Origin: Myxococcus stipitatus
Lineage (GTDB): Bacteria; Myxococcota; Myxococcia; Myxococcales; Myxococcaceae
Assembly: GCF_037414475.1 (NCBI RefSeq)
Contig: NZ_CP147913.1
Coordinates: 2,666,001-2,730,000 of the forward strand
Direction: 5' to 3'
DNA length: 64,000 bases
Of this stretch, positions 53,521 through 62,022 are shown piece after piece; the first letter of the stretch is position 1; the number at the start of each line of letters is the position of its first letter. The notes beneath the pieces are model-generated. The model was not told where the DNA came from and ran no database searches. It saw only the letters and a program-made list of their open reading frames with translations. The position numbers and the translations under genes are program-made.

Positions 53521-54267
53521 CTAGGCCTCGGCGACGCGAAGGACCACGGCGGTGATGTTGTCCTTGCCCCCCGCCTCGAAGGCATCCGCCACCAGCGTGT
53601 CGCAGACCTCCCGCGCCGACGACAGCGACAGGCGCCGGACCAACCCCTCCATGCCCAAGGGCTCGTAGAGGCCATCCGAACACAACAGGAAGACATCCCC
53701 GGGCTCGGCGTGGAGCCGCTGGAGCGTGGGCTCCGCGTTGTCCGTCCCCAGCGCCCGGGTGATGAGGTGGCGCCAGTTGGACGCCCCTCCCGGCGGCTCC
53801 ATGCCCACCTCGCGCAGCTCCTCGATGAAGGAGTGGTCCCGCGTCAGCGACTCCAGCCGTCCTCCGCGCAGGCGGTACAGGCGGCTGTCGCCGACGTGGG
53901 CCACCGCGGCGCCGTCCTTGCCCACCGCCAGCGCCACCACCGTGGAGGCCATCTCGCTCAGCCGCCCCACGCGCTGCGCCTGGAGGTTGCGCTGGGCCAG
54001 CTGCGAGCAGGCCGCCAGCAGGTTCTCCTCCCTCGAGCGGCGGGGGTCCGCTACCTCCGGCCACGCCGCCTCATGCTCCTGCTCCCATCGCTGGCCCAGG
54101 CCCGCGAACGTATCCACCACACAGCGGCTCGCCACCTCGCCGCCTTCCTGTCCACCCAGCCCATCCGCCACCACGAACAACCCCAGCTCCGGCAGGACAC
54201 AGTAGGAGTCCTCGTTGTGGGGCCGCCGACCGATATGGGTCTGTCCCGCGCTTTCAAAACGCAGCAT
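53521..54267 (-). CDS. PP2C family protein serine/threonine phosphatase
   Basis: This is a 248-residue stand-alone PP2C (Stp1/PrpC-like) metal-dependent phosphatase. Motifs: GRRPHNEDSYCVLPELGL, VVADGLGGQEGG (metal-binding Asp), VAHVGDSRLYRLRG and GGKDNITAVVLRV. It would reverse Ser/Thr kinase signalling, which is abundant in myxobacteria. The ATG is preceded by GGAGG. It starts a minus-strand pair with the MCP gene (118 bases apart), and its divergent partner across a 333-base gap is an acidic Ser-rich protein that could be a substrate; that is speculation. Confidence 0.92.
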   Translation of the reverse strand: MLRFESAGQTHIGRRPHNEDSYCVLPELGLFVVADGLGGQEGGEVASRCVVDTFAGLGQRWEQEHEAAWPEVADPRRSREENLLAACSQLAQRNLQAQRVGRLSEMASTVVALAVGKDGAAVAHVGDSRLYRLRGGRLESLTRDHSFIEELREVGMEPPGGASNWRHLITRALGTDNAEPTLQRLHAEPGDVFLLCSDGLYEPLGMEGLVRRLSLSSAREVCDTLVADAFEAGGKDNITAVVLRVAEA

Positions 54268-54600
54268 GACACCGCCTCCTCGGGCCTCTCACCAGCAAGC
54301 GGAAGGCCAGCACCCATCCCCAGGTGGGCACCCGCTACGGATACCTCTCTTTCTGGGGCACCAGCAGCGTGAGTGCCAGAAGACCTCGGGACGCCCCCCG
54401 CACTCGTTGGATGGCGGACGTTGCAAGTGCCCTCCACCCCGAAACGTTGTCCAGTACGAGGGGGGACGACCCCACAGGTGATGGGTGCCCGCCCCCTCAC
54501 CCAGGTGGGAAAGGAGCCGCTGGGGGGCCGCCGACAACTTATTCTCCGCCCCCGCGACAATGCGGATGCAGCCCGACGTGTAGCCCCAGGAAGGTGACCG
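54268..54600. other. divergent intergenic region between the PP2C gene and the acidic Ser-rich protein gene
   Basis: These 333 bases contain no supported gene. They hold an inverted repeat (GCACCCATC at 54310-54318, GATGGGTGC at 54480-54488) and a direct repeat CCAGGTGGG (54320-54328 and 54501-54509), so two composite elements about 170 bases apart flank the middle. A TGGC...TTGCA pair at 54412-54425 has the wrong spacing for sigma54. Good RBSs exist on both sides (GGAGG before 54267; AGGAAGG before 54601). Confidence 0.5.
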
Positions 54601-55608
54601 ATGACGTCCATCCGCCGATTGTCCTCGAGCATCATGTCCGCCCTGCGGCGAACGTCGCTCGACACGGACGTGGCGCCGGTGTCCGGCCCCGAGCGGAGCG
54701 ACTCACTCCAGGCCGTGGAGAAGGTGCGCCGGGGATTCTCCGACGAGAGCGACTTCCAGGTGGACGGCGCCGACGCGCTCCTCGCCTCGTTCGAGCTGGG
54801 CGACGTGGAGGAGAGCGGCTCCACGCGCGAGCTGGAGCACCAGGCGCTGCGCGTCTTCTCCGGCGAGAGCTCTTTCGAGGCCTCGGCGCCCCGCTACGGG
54901 CAGCTGCTGGGCGCGCAGCTTCCCTCTTCACTGGGAGCCCCTCGCGAGCCCGGTGTCCCGTCCACGTCCCGGCGCACGGGCCCCAGCGCCCCGGACGCGT
55001 CCGAAATCCTGTCGCCGGACCAGGCCTCCTGGGAGCTCCAGAACCTGGACGCCTCCTCGACGCAGTTGGACTCACCGGAGGATCTGCTCTCGATGCTGGG
55101 CTCGCCCGGCGCCTCGGACTTCTCCGCCTCGCCGCTGGACCTGGACCTGGACCTGGACTCCTACGACGACTCGCTCATCAGCGGGCTCGACGCGCCCGGA
55201 ACGTCCTCCGCCGCGGTGGAGCAACCGTCTTCCGTCTGGAACACCTCCGCGAGCGCGTGGAGCAGCGTGTCCGTGGAGCCCGCGGGTCCCCAGGAGTTCC
55301 TCGCGGACCTGAGCGACCTGGGCACCCTGGTCCCCGATGAGCCCAGCCCCACGGACGCGGCGTTCGCGGGAGTGCTCGGCTCGCTCGCGGCGAACCCCGT
55401 CGCGGCCAGCCTCCCCACCACCGCGGCGCTCGGCGCACAGGGCGTGGACGCCGTGGCGCAGACCGTGGAGCCCTCCCTCCAGATGGACGCCACCCACACG
55501 GCCACGCCGCCCTCCACCCAGCACGCGGCGGCGTCCATCCAGGACGCGGTCGAGAGCGTCCAGGTGGACCCCTCCCTGCTGGTTCCCGAAGGCTCCAACG
55601 CGGTCTGA
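54601..55608 (+). CDS. acidic Ser-rich protein of unknown function
   Basis: This 335-residue, largely disordered acidic protein matches no family I recognise. It begins with a basic amphipathic stretch (SIRRLSSSIMSALRRTSLD), then is rich in Ser, Asp, Ala and Leu, including a regular LDLDLDLDSYDD run near residue 180 and several short DxLLxxF or DDxLLSML-like helices (DALLASFELGD, DLLSMLGSPG). No signal peptide or membrane segment is present. Strong RBS AGGAAGG. It diverges from a PP2C phosphatase gene and is convergent with the choice-of-anchor-like gene across a hairpin. The Ser/Asp pattern is compatible with a phosphoprotein. Confidence 0.7.
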   Translation: MTSIRRLSSSIMSALRRTSLDTDVAPVSGPERSDSLQAVEKVRRGFSDESDFQVDGADALLASFELGDVEESGSTRELEHQALRVFSGESSFEASAPRYGQLLGAQLPSSLGAPREPGVPSTSRRTGPSAPDASEILSPDQASWELQNLDASSTQLDSPEDLLSMLGSPGASDFSASPLDLDLDLDSYDDSLISGLDAPGTSSAAVEQPSSVWNTSASAWSSVSVEPAGPQEFLADLSDLGTLVPDEPSPTDAAFAGVLGSLAANPVAASLPTTAALGAQGVDAVAQTVEPSLQMDATHTATPPSTQHAAASIQDAVESVQVDPSLLVPEGSNAV

Positions 55609-55614
55609 GGCCGT

Positions 55615-55632
55615 GCCCCATGTGAATGGGGC
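55615..55632. terminator. hairpin between convergent genes
   Basis: GCCCCAT (55615-55621) and ATGGGGC (55626-55632) are a perfect seven-base stem with a four-base loop (gtga), seven bases after the upstream stop codon and between convergent genes. Confidence 0.55.
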
Positions 55633-55653
55633 CACCTCACCGCGAGCGTCACA

Positions 55654-56943
55654 TCACGGGGGCGGTCGCTGCTCGAAGGTTGCGTTGAAGTTGCGCTGCG
55701 CTTCGTTCATGTCGCGCGTGTACTCGTCGATGTACCGGGTGCGCTCCTCGCTCTGCCACTCGGCGGGCGAGAAGGACGAAGCCGGGTACGCGTTCGTGGT
55801 GTGCACGTAGCCGCGCAGCGCGGTCATCAGCTCGCGGTCCGGGTCGCCCGTCTCCTTGAGCAGGAAGCCCTCCACGTCCCGCAGCTTCAGCGGGAAGGTG
55901 GGCACCTCGTCGAGGATGAGCTTCCCGAAAACCGTGAGCTTCACCTCCTGCGGCCCTTCCCTCAGCTCCTCGTTGAAGGACACGTGCGCGAAGGGGACAC
56001 CACTCTCGTCATCCATGCGCCCGGCCACCACGTACCGCCCCGCCTTGCGCACGTGGATGCCCAGGTAGAGCAGCAGCGACCCCTCCGACAACACCTCGCG
56101 CACCCGGCCCGTGAAGGTCGCCGGCACCGCGTGCGTGTAGAGGATGTCCAGGAACGCCATCCCCTCCGCCTTGCCCGAGCGCACCCGCACATTCACGCGA
56201 ATGGTGCCCGAGTACAGCGGGAAGCCCTGCTTCGACGGTTGGAGTGTCCCGGTGTAGATGCCGTCTCTCGCGAGCGCGTCACCCACCGCGCCGTCATCGG
56301 TGAAGGCGACGGGGATGGGAGGCACCGCGCTCCCCATGTGCTCGGCCTCGTGCGCGGAGGCGGACAGCACCTCACAGGGCCTGGGCGAGCGCTGCGCGTC
56401 CTCGCACGAGACGAAGAGACGCACGGTTTCGTCCCCCACCACGAAGACCCGGTCCTGCTTGAGACGCAGCTGCACATCCGGATGCTCGCGGCTCAACGGG
56501 CGCGTGCGCTCCGGCTCCGCCATCTCCACCTGGTCCGGCTGCTCGCGAAGGGAGCGCGACTGGGGTGGATACCGCGTGGCCGCCACATAGGATTCCAGCG
56601 TCCGCTTCGCGCGCTCCAGCCGCTCGCCCCACAGCTCTCGCAGGGCCAGCCGCTCACGCTGCTCGGGACTCACGGGGCTCAAATCCTGGGCGCTGGGTGA
56701 CGGCCCACGAACCACCACCGCGCCCGCGCCCGAAGGCCCCACCTTGGGCGGAGCCTCCACCGGAGCGCCACCCGCTTGCGCGCCCTCGACGGGCGACGGT
56801 TCCATCGAGGACGGCGGCGCGCCCACGGCTCCACCCCAGCTCCACCACCCCACCACGCCCAGCACCAGGGGGATGAACAAGAAGAACCACCCGGCACGAC
56901 GGGCGCGGGAGACGGGGGGAGGAGCGGAGCTGTTGGGCGACAT
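55654..56943 (-). CDS. membrane-anchored protein with choice-of-anchor-like domain
   Basis: This 429-residue protein has an N-terminal membrane helix (about 17-37, AGWFFLFIPLVLGVVGWW) and a Pro/Ala/Gly-rich spacer. The extracytoplasmic part has beta-sandwich features (QDRVFVVGDETVRLFVSCED, VAFTDDGAVGDALARDGIYT, SGTIRVNVRVRSGKAEGMAF) as in choice-of-anchor X-type proteins. The C-terminus is helical (EERTRYIDEYTRDMNEAQRN). Function unknown. It starts five bases after the stop of the secreted hydrolase-like gene and is likely cotranscribed with it. Confidence 0.72.
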   Translation of the reverse strand: MSPNSSAPPPVSRARRAGWFFLFIPLVLGVVGWWSWGGAVGAPPSSMEPSPVEGAQAGGAPVEAPPKVGPSGAGAVVVRGPSPSAQDLSPVSPEQRERLALRELWGERLERAKRTLESYVAATRYPPQSRSLREQPDQVEMAEPERTRPLSREHPDVQLRLKQDRVFVVGDETVRLFVSCEDAQRSPRPCEVLSASAHEAEHMGSAVPPIPVAFTDDGAVGDALARDGIYTGTLQPSKQGFPLYSGTIRVNVRVRSGKAEGMAFLDILYTHAVPATFTGRVREVLSEGSLLLYLGIHVRKAGRYVVAGRMDDESGVPFAHVSFNEELREGPQEVKLTVFGKLILDEVPTFPLKLRDVEGFLLKETGDPDRELMTALRGYVHTTNAYPASSFSPAEWQSEERTRYIDEYTRDMNEAQRNFNATFEQRPPP

Positions 56944-56948
56944 GGGAC

Positions 56949-57833
56949 TCAGTACGCGTACTTGACCACGTCCTCGCGGACCTTGGCGACAATGCCGCCC
57001 CAGTTCCCATTGGCGTAGTGGTTGAAAGCCTCGCCGTCGTCACGCAGCGACACCGTGTGGAAGCTCCACTTCGCGCGGCCATCGCTCGTGTTCGCCGTGC
57101 CCGTGCTCAGCGTGCCGCCGCAGAACCAGTCACCCGGGTTGCACTGCGAGCTGCCGGAGCTGCCCGACACGCCGCCCGTCGAGTGGTACGAGACCGCCTC
57201 GTCGTCCTGGCCCGGGAGGATGCCCGAGTACAGCGTGCCCTTGGCGCCCGCGAACATGTAGAACCAGACGTTGCGCGTGGTGTTGTGGTTGTACATGGCG
57301 CGCGCCGTGGTGGTGACCAGGTCGCTCACCAGCGGCTCGTTCATCGCCCACTCGCCCACGTCCGCCAGCTCGCTCCCGCCGCCCGCGCCGGACGCCACGT
57401 TCACCCACTTGATGTTCCAGCCCGTCTGCGTGGTGCCGTCCGTGTTGCCACACACACCACTCGCGTTGGGCGCCGCGTCCTTCTTGTATCGCGCCGAGCC
57501 GCCATACAGCGACAGCGCATAGCCAATCTGGAGGTCGCCCGCGCTGTGCACGGCGACGTAGCACCAGTTGTTTCCCGTGCAGAAGCAGTCCAGCGCGTCA
57601 CGCACGCGCGCGTTCTGCCCGCCAATGCGCTCGCGCCCGTTCCAGTTCACCGCCTTCTTGTTCACACCCGCCGCGGTGCCCGCCGGGCCCCAGTAGCTGA
57701 AGTCGCTGTAGTTACCCGCCTGCGTGGAGCCACCGTTTCGGCCGTGAATCCACAGCGTGTAGTTGGTGGCGGCCGCCTGTGTACTCATCAACATCGTGGC
57801 GGCGGCAACCGCCGTACCCATCAGCTTCTTCAT
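56949..57833 (-). CDS. secreted alpha/beta-hydrolase-like protein
   Basis: From ATG 57833 (GGAGG eight bases upstream) this is a 294-residue exported protein with a signal peptide (MKKLMGTAVAAATMLMSTQA, cut after AAA). The mature start NYTLWIHGRNGGST resembles an oxyanion-hole strand of alpha/beta hydrolases, and WCYVAVHSAGDLQIGYALS could be a divergent nucleophile elbow (H-S-A-G instead of G-x-S-x-G). Several Cys pairs suggest disulfides (CFCTGNNWC, CNPGDWFC). A catalytic His may be in WSFHTVSL. The enzyme activity is therefore only plausible. It lies five bases upstream of the choice-of-anchor-like gene on the same strand. Confidence 0.65.
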   Translation of the reverse strand: MKKLMGTAVAAATMLMSTQAAATNYTLWIHGRNGGSTQAGNYSDFSYWGPAGTAAGVNKKAVNWNGRERIGGQNARVRDALDCFCTGNNWCYVAVHSAGDLQIGYALSLYGGSARYKKDAAPNASGVCGNTDGTTQTGWNIKWVNVASGAGGGSELADVGEWAMNEPLVSDLVTTTARAMYNHNTTRNVWFYMFAGAKGTLYSGILPGQDDEAVSYHSTGGVSGSSGSSQCNPGDWFCGGTLSTGTANTSDGRAKWSFHTVSLRDDGEAFNHYANGNWGGIVAKVREDVVKYAY

Positions 57834-57939
57834 CGTGAAAGCCTCCGGCTCTGGAGTATTGGGGGAAGCCCTCACTCTAGAATCTCGGGATGTAAAAGGT
57901 CGAGAACACGAAAACCAAGAATCGGTCACAAAACCTGAC

Positions 57940-57967
57940 GCGACGCGTCGCCCTCTGAAACAAGAGG
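57940..57967. repeat. palindrome and short hairpin between two minus-strand genes
   Basis: GCGACGCGTCGC (57940-57951) is a perfect 12-base palindrome directly followed by CCTCT/AGAGG with a six-base loop (57952-57967). It is between the aminotransferase stop and the hydrolase-like start, so it may end the upstream transcript or bind a regulator. Confidence 0.35.
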
Positions 57968-58000
57968 TTCGTGTCTCGTCCTCACCGTCCCGGGAGGGCC

Positions 58001-59119
58001 TCAGCCTGGGTTGGAAATGAATCGCTCCAGCCGCGACAGGGCTTCGGGGAGGTTCGCGCGACCCAGGCCCAGACGAAAGTGATTGCCAGGGAAGTCATAG
58101 ACATCGCCTGGCAACAGCAACACACCTTCACTCTGCACGAGTGTGTCGGTGAACCGCGCGACGGGCATCTCCCGGAGCAGGCGGGGGAAGGCGACGCTGC
58201 CGGCGCGCGGACGCACCCAGTGGAAGGTGTCCGCGTGGCGCGTGAAGAAGGCATCCAGCAGGGAGAGGTTGGACGCGAGCAGCGCGCGGCTTCGCGCCAG
58301 CACCCGCTCCTTCGCGCGCAGGGCGATGAGGGCCAGCACCTCGCTGGGGGCGCTGTTGCAGATGGTGGTGTAGTCCTTGTACGCCATGCACCGGCGCAGC
58401 ACGTCCGCGTCGCGGCAGGCGAGCCACCCCACGCGCAGCCCCGCGAGCCCGAAGGCCTTGGACATGACGCTCAGGCTGAAGGCGCGCGGTGAGAGCTCCA
58501 CGGCGGCGGGCAAGAGGTCCTTCGCGTCGTTCTCCAGCAACCGGTACACCTCGTCGCAGAGCAGGTAGATGCCGCGCTCGTCGCAGAGCGCGCACAGCGC
58601 CTCGAACGTCGCGCGGTCCGGAAGCGCGCCGGTGGGGTTGTGCGGGAAGTTCACCACCACCAGCCGCGTATGGGGCTTGAGCGCGCGGCGCAGCGCCTCC
58701 ACGTCGAACGCCCAACGATCCTCCTCCCTCAGGGGAAGCAGCGTCACCTCCGCCCCCGTGGCGCGCGCGACCTCGTAGAGGGACTGGTAGCCAGGCCAGG
58801 TGACGACGGCGTGGTCCCCCGCGCCCAACAGCACGTTCATCAGGACGAAGACGGCCTCCTCGGCCCCCGCGAAGGTCAGCACCTCGTTCGAGGACACCCC
58901 CCGGTAGAGCGCGGCAATCTCGTCGCGGAGCGCGGGCAGCCCGGGGGCCTCGGTGTAGCCGAGCGTCAGCCCCTCCCACCGCGCCAGGGCGTCCGAGTCG
59001 GCGAGCGCCAGCAGCTCCTTCATCTTCCACCCCTCGATGTCCGAGGAGCACAGCGAATAGGGCGCGGCGAACTCCCAGCGCGCGAAGTAACGCTCCAGCT
59101 TGAAATCGGGGATGCGCAT
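58001..59119 (-). CDS. class I/II aminotransferase (PLP-dependent)
   Basis: This 372-residue fold-type I aminotransferase has start ATG 59119; the open frame further upstream to 59809 is not homologous. The PLP lysine is Lys 221 in SVMSKAFGLAGLRVGW, the substrate/PLP Asn-Pro-Thr-Gly is in VVVNFPHNPTGALP, the PLP Asp/Tyr in YLLCDEVYRLL and the phosphate/carboxylate Arg in NHFRLGLGR. Substrate preference cannot be told. It diverges from the thioredoxin-fold gene at 59291 with 171 bases between. Confidence 0.9.
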   Translation of the reverse strand: MRIPDFKLERYFARWEFAAPYSLCSSDIEGWKMKELLALADSDALARWEGLTLGYTEAPGLPALRDEIAALYRGVSSNEVLTFAGAEEAVFVLMNVLLGAGDHAVVTWPGYQSLYEVARATGAEVTLLPLREEDRWAFDVEALRRALKPHTRLVVVNFPHNPTGALPDRATFEALCALCDERGIYLLCDEVYRLLENDAKDLLPAAVELSPRAFSLSVMSKAFGLAGLRVGWLACRDADVLRRCMAYKDYTTICNSAPSEVLALIALRAKERVLARSRALLASNLSLLDAFFTRHADTFHWVRPRAGSVAFPRLLREMPVARFTDTLVQSEGVLLLPGDVYDFPGNHFRLGLGRANLPEALSRLERFISNPG

Positions 59120-59290
59120 GGAGCGACTGTCTGCCCTCTCGCGGGCCCGGCGTCCAGCACCACCCGCTCCGCGCGTCCTCCACCGGGCAGGCACACGGCG
59201 AGGCCCGGAGGGACACCACGGTGGGTGCATAGCTTGAGGGGCGTCCTTCCAGAGCCTGCCCACTCGCAGTCGACCTTCGCTGGAGCTCGC

Positions 59291-59761
59291 ATGCCCACGC
59301 ACGATATTCCCCTCACGCTGTTGGACCCGGATGGAGGGTGGATCAACGCCCCGGTCCATGTCTCCGAGCTGGACGAGCTCCCCGTCCTCCTCCACTTCTT
59401 CTCCATGGCCACGGACGCGGACGCCAATGACTTCGCGTCGCTCCAGCGCTTCCTCGCGGAGCTGGGACCTCGTGGCTTGAGAGTCATTGGCGTGGACGTC
59501 ACCCATTCCGCCCGCGAGCTGCGCGACACCAACGCGGTGGAGGCCTTCGCGCGCGAGCAGGGACTCGCCTACCCCATCGCCGTCGATGACGGCTCCATGG
59601 CGACGGCCTACGGCGTCAAGCAGACCCCCGCGTGGCTCATCTTCGACGCGGACGGCTGGCTGCGCCACCACATCACCGGCCCGGACGCGGCCCGGCGCGT
59701 GCGCCCGCTGCTGGAGCGCTTCACGCAGTACGACACCTCGGCCGCGGCTCCCGCGCACTGA
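59291..59761 (+). CDS. thioredoxin-fold protein lacking the CXXC motif
   Basis: This 156-residue cytoplasmic protein has the TlpA/AhpC-like fold pattern: the beta strand ELPVLLHFFSMATDADANDF, where a CXXC normally follows, then FLAELGPRGLRVIGVDVTHS, and a cis-Pro region GVKQTPAWLIFDADGWLRHH. There is no cysteine anywhere in the protein, so it cannot do thiol redox chemistry; a chaperone, binding or regulatory role is possible. The start ATG has TGGAG upstream. The longer frame upstream to 58640 lies opposite the aminotransferase and is not used. The SDR gene follows 22 bases later on the same strand. Confidence 0.75.
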   Translation: MPTHDIPLTLLDPDGGWINAPVHVSELDELPVLLHFFSMATDADANDFASLQRFLAELGPRGLRVIGVDVTHSARELRDTNAVEAFAREQGLAYPIAVDDGSMATAYGVKQTPAWLIFDADGWLRHHITGPDAARRVRPLLERFTQYDTSAAAPAH

Positions 59762-59782
59762 AGTCCCCAGGAGGGTCCTCCC

Positions 59783-60832
59783 ATGGCTGACCGGCGCAAG
59801 GACAGACACGCTTCCCGCTTCACCCTGAGCACGATGGTCGCGGCCGGGGTCGGCGCGGCGCTCGGACTGCGCAAGGTGCTCACGCGCGAGCCCTACCGCT
59901 TCAAGGGGCGCACGGTGCTCATCACCGGAGGCTCTCGGGGACTGGGGCTGGTGCTGGCGCGGCGCCTGGCGAAGGAGGACGCGAGGGTGGCGCTGTGCGG
60001 AAGGGACGCCTCATCGTTGGAGCAGGCCCGCGAGGAGCTGGAGCGCGCCGGGGCCCAGGTGTTCACCCGGCGCTGCGACGTGAGGGACCAGGTGCAGGTG
60101 GAGGCCCTGGTGGGCGCCATCCACGAGCGCTGGGGCGCGGTGGACGTGCTCATCAACAACGCGGGCGTCATCCAGGTGGGGCCTTTGGAGTCCATGACGC
60201 TGGAGGACTTCCGCGAGGCCGTCGACACGCACCTGTGGGGGCCGCTGTACACGACGCTCGCCGTGCTGCCGGAGATGAAGCGGCGGGGCCAGGGCCGCAT
60301 CGTCAACATCACCTCCGTGGGCGGACGGCTCAGCATCCCGCACCTGGCGCCCTACTCGGCCAGCAAGTTCGCGCTGGTGGGCCTGTCGGACGCGCTCCGC
60401 GCGGAGCTGCGCCAGGACGGAATCTTCGTCACCACCGTCTGCCCCGGGCTGATGCGCACGGGCAGCGCACGCAACGCCCGCTTCAAGGGCCAGCACGAGG
60501 GCGAGTACGCATGGTTCGCCGTGGGCGACTCGCTGCCGGGCCTCTCCATGAGCGCCGAGCGCGCGGCCCGCCGCATCCTCGAGGCATGCCGCCGAGGTGA
60601 CTCGGAGGTCGTGCTGGGGCTGAGCGCGAAGCTGGCCACGGTGGGGCGCGCCCTGGCGCCCGAGCTGACCGCCTCGGTCCTCGCCTGGGTCAACCGCCAG
60701 CTGCCCCAGGGCAGCAGCCAGGACACCCACGCGGGCGCCGACAGCGAGACGCCGCTGACACGCTCCTGGCTCACGGAGCTGTCACGCCGCGCGGCGGAGC
60801 GGAACAACGAGGGCGAGGTCCCGCTCCACTGA
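59783..60832 (+). CDS. short-chain dehydrogenase/reductase with N-terminal extension
   Basis: This is a 349-residue SDR, longer than the classical 250. Residues 1-40 include a hydrophobic stretch (STMVAAGVGAALGLRKVL) that could anchor it to the membrane, and the C-terminus has about 70 extra residues. Motifs: TGGSRGLG (48-55), INNAG (124-128), catalytic Ser 178, Tyr 191 and Lys 195 (PYSASKFALVGLSDALRAEL), and CPGLMRTG. This is the layout of lipid or sterol-like ketone reductases in bacteria, but the substrate is unknown. Possible operon with the thioredoxin-fold gene. Confidence 0.9.
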   Translation: MADRRKDRHASRFTLSTMVAAGVGAALGLRKVLTREPYRFKGRTVLITGGSRGLGLVLARRLAKEDARVALCGRDASSLEQAREELERAGAQVFTRRCDVRDQVQVEALVGAIHERWGAVDVLINNAGVIQVGPLESMTLEDFREAVDTHLWGPLYTTLAVLPEMKRRGQGRIVNITSVGGRLSIPHLAPYSASKFALVGLSDALRAELRQDGIFVTTVCPGLMRTGSARNARFKGQHEGEYAWFAVGDSLPGLSMSAERAARRILEACRRGDSEVVLGLSAKLATVGRALAPELTASVLAWVNRQLPQGSSQDTHAGADSETPLTRSWLTELSRRAAERNNEGEVPLH

Positions 60833-60848
60833 AGCGAGCCCGCGTCCG

Positions 60849-61946
60849 TCAGTCCTGCGCCATCTCCATGGCCCAGTGGCCGCGGTGCTCGTAGGCCAGG
60901 CCCAACTGCTCGCGCAGTCCGGCAATCATCTTCGTGTTGCCCTCCTGCTCGTATCCCTTGAGCGACTCCTCGCAGCCCGGCAGCCGCGAGAGGAACTCCT
61001 GGAGCGCCTCCACCGTCAGCGCCTTCACGTACATCCCGTACCCCAGCTTCTCCAGGTACAGGGCGTTGATGATCTGCTCGAACTGGCCCTCCAGCGGGAT
61101 GCTGAGCATGGGCTTGTGCAGGTACACCGCCTCGCTCATCAGCGTGAAGCCGCCGCTGGCCACGACTCCGCGCGACGTGCGCAGGTCGTCGATGAAGCCC
61201 TGCTCGCTGAAGGGGCGGTAGGTGAGGTTGCCATCCACCAGGTCCTCGGTGAGGTCCCTGCGCAGCCCGTACACCCGGCAGGGAATGCCCGCCGCCTTGA
61301 GAATCTGCGGCAGCGCGGTGTTCGTCGTCGACGTCTGGTACACGAGCAGGTGCTCCCCCGGCTCCGACTTCGCCTCGAGAATCTCCGGGCGCAGAATCGA
61401 CGGGGCCAGCGTGGTGCGGCGCTTGCGCGTGGGCGGATAGAAGAACGTCGTGACGAGGTAGTGGAACGCCCCCGGCAGCTTCGCCTTCACGATGGCGCGC
61501 GACGTCTCGAAGCTGTCCTCGTACCCCGCCAGCAGCGACGCTTCGTGCTGGCAGCGGTTGATGACCTGCATGTTGTCCACGCTGATGACGGGCAGCCGGT
61601 GCGTCTTGGCGAACAGGTAGCTGAACGTCTCGAAGTCACTCACCACGACGTCGGGTTTGAAGTCGGACACCAGCTCGAAGTACTGGCGCACGTTCTGCGG
61701 CCAGCCCTTCACCGCGCCGGTGACGTTCTGCAGCACCGTCTGCCACTTCTTCACCGAGTTGCCTTCGTACGCCAGCGTCAGTCCCCAGATGCCGTGCACA
61801 TTCTGGAAGCGCTTGGCCAGGTAGTCCTGGGCCCGGCCGGAGACGACGATGTGGACCTCGTGCTCCTTCGTGAGCTCCTCGAGCAGCACACGAGAGCGCG
61901 TCGCGTGCCCCATGCCTTCGCCGACGACACCGTACAGGATTCGCAT
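60849..61946 (-). CDS. glycosyltransferase, GT-B fold (TIGR00661/MJ1255 family-like)
   Basis: This glycosyltransferase of about 365 residues (start ATG 61946) matches the MJ1255-type family: RILYGVVGEGMGHATRSRVL at the N-terminus (a Gly-rich loop for the donor phosphate), KPDVVVSDFETFSYLFA in the first domain, and VASGGFTLMSEAVYLHKPML plus PLEGQFEQIINALYLEKLGY in the second, the nucleotide-sugar-binding part. Members are related to MurG and UDP-GlcNAc-dependent enzymes. Substrate unknown; a lipid or cell-envelope sugar transfer is likely. It is convergent with the SDR gene with 16 bases between stops. Confidence 0.88.
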   Translation of the reverse strand: MRILYGVVGEGMGHATRSRVLLEELTKEHEVHIVVSGRAQDYLAKRFQNVHGIWGLTLAYEGNSVKKWQTVLQNVTGAVKGWPQNVRQYFELVSDFKPDVVVSDFETFSYLFAKTHRLPVISVDNMQVINRCQHEASLLAGYEDSFETSRAIVKAKLPGAFHYLVTTFFYPPTRKRRTTLAPSILRPEILEAKSEPGEHLLVYQTSTTNTALPQILKAAGIPCRVYGLRRDLTEDLVDGNLTYRPFSEQGFIDDLRTSRGVVASGGFTLMSEAVYLHKPMLSIPLEGQFEQIINALYLEKLGYGMYVKALTVEALQEFLSRLPGCEESLKGYEQEGNTKMIAGLREQLGLAYEHRGHWAMEMAQD

Positions 61947-62022
61947 GGCCCGGCAGCATACGCGCCCTCGGGTGCCCCCGTTGAGCGCGGCCCACACCGG
62001 CGGCTATAGCTACCCTCCCACC

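Noticed and set aside
54412-54425. TGGC...TTGCA resembling a sigma54 promoter upstream of the acidic Ser-rich protein gene.
   Set aside because: The GG and GC are eight bases apart, not ten, so the strict -24/-12 spacing fails.
58001-59809. Aminotransferase frame continuing upstream to 59809.
   Set aside because: The extension covers the thioredoxin-fold gene on the opposite strand and has no conserved motif.
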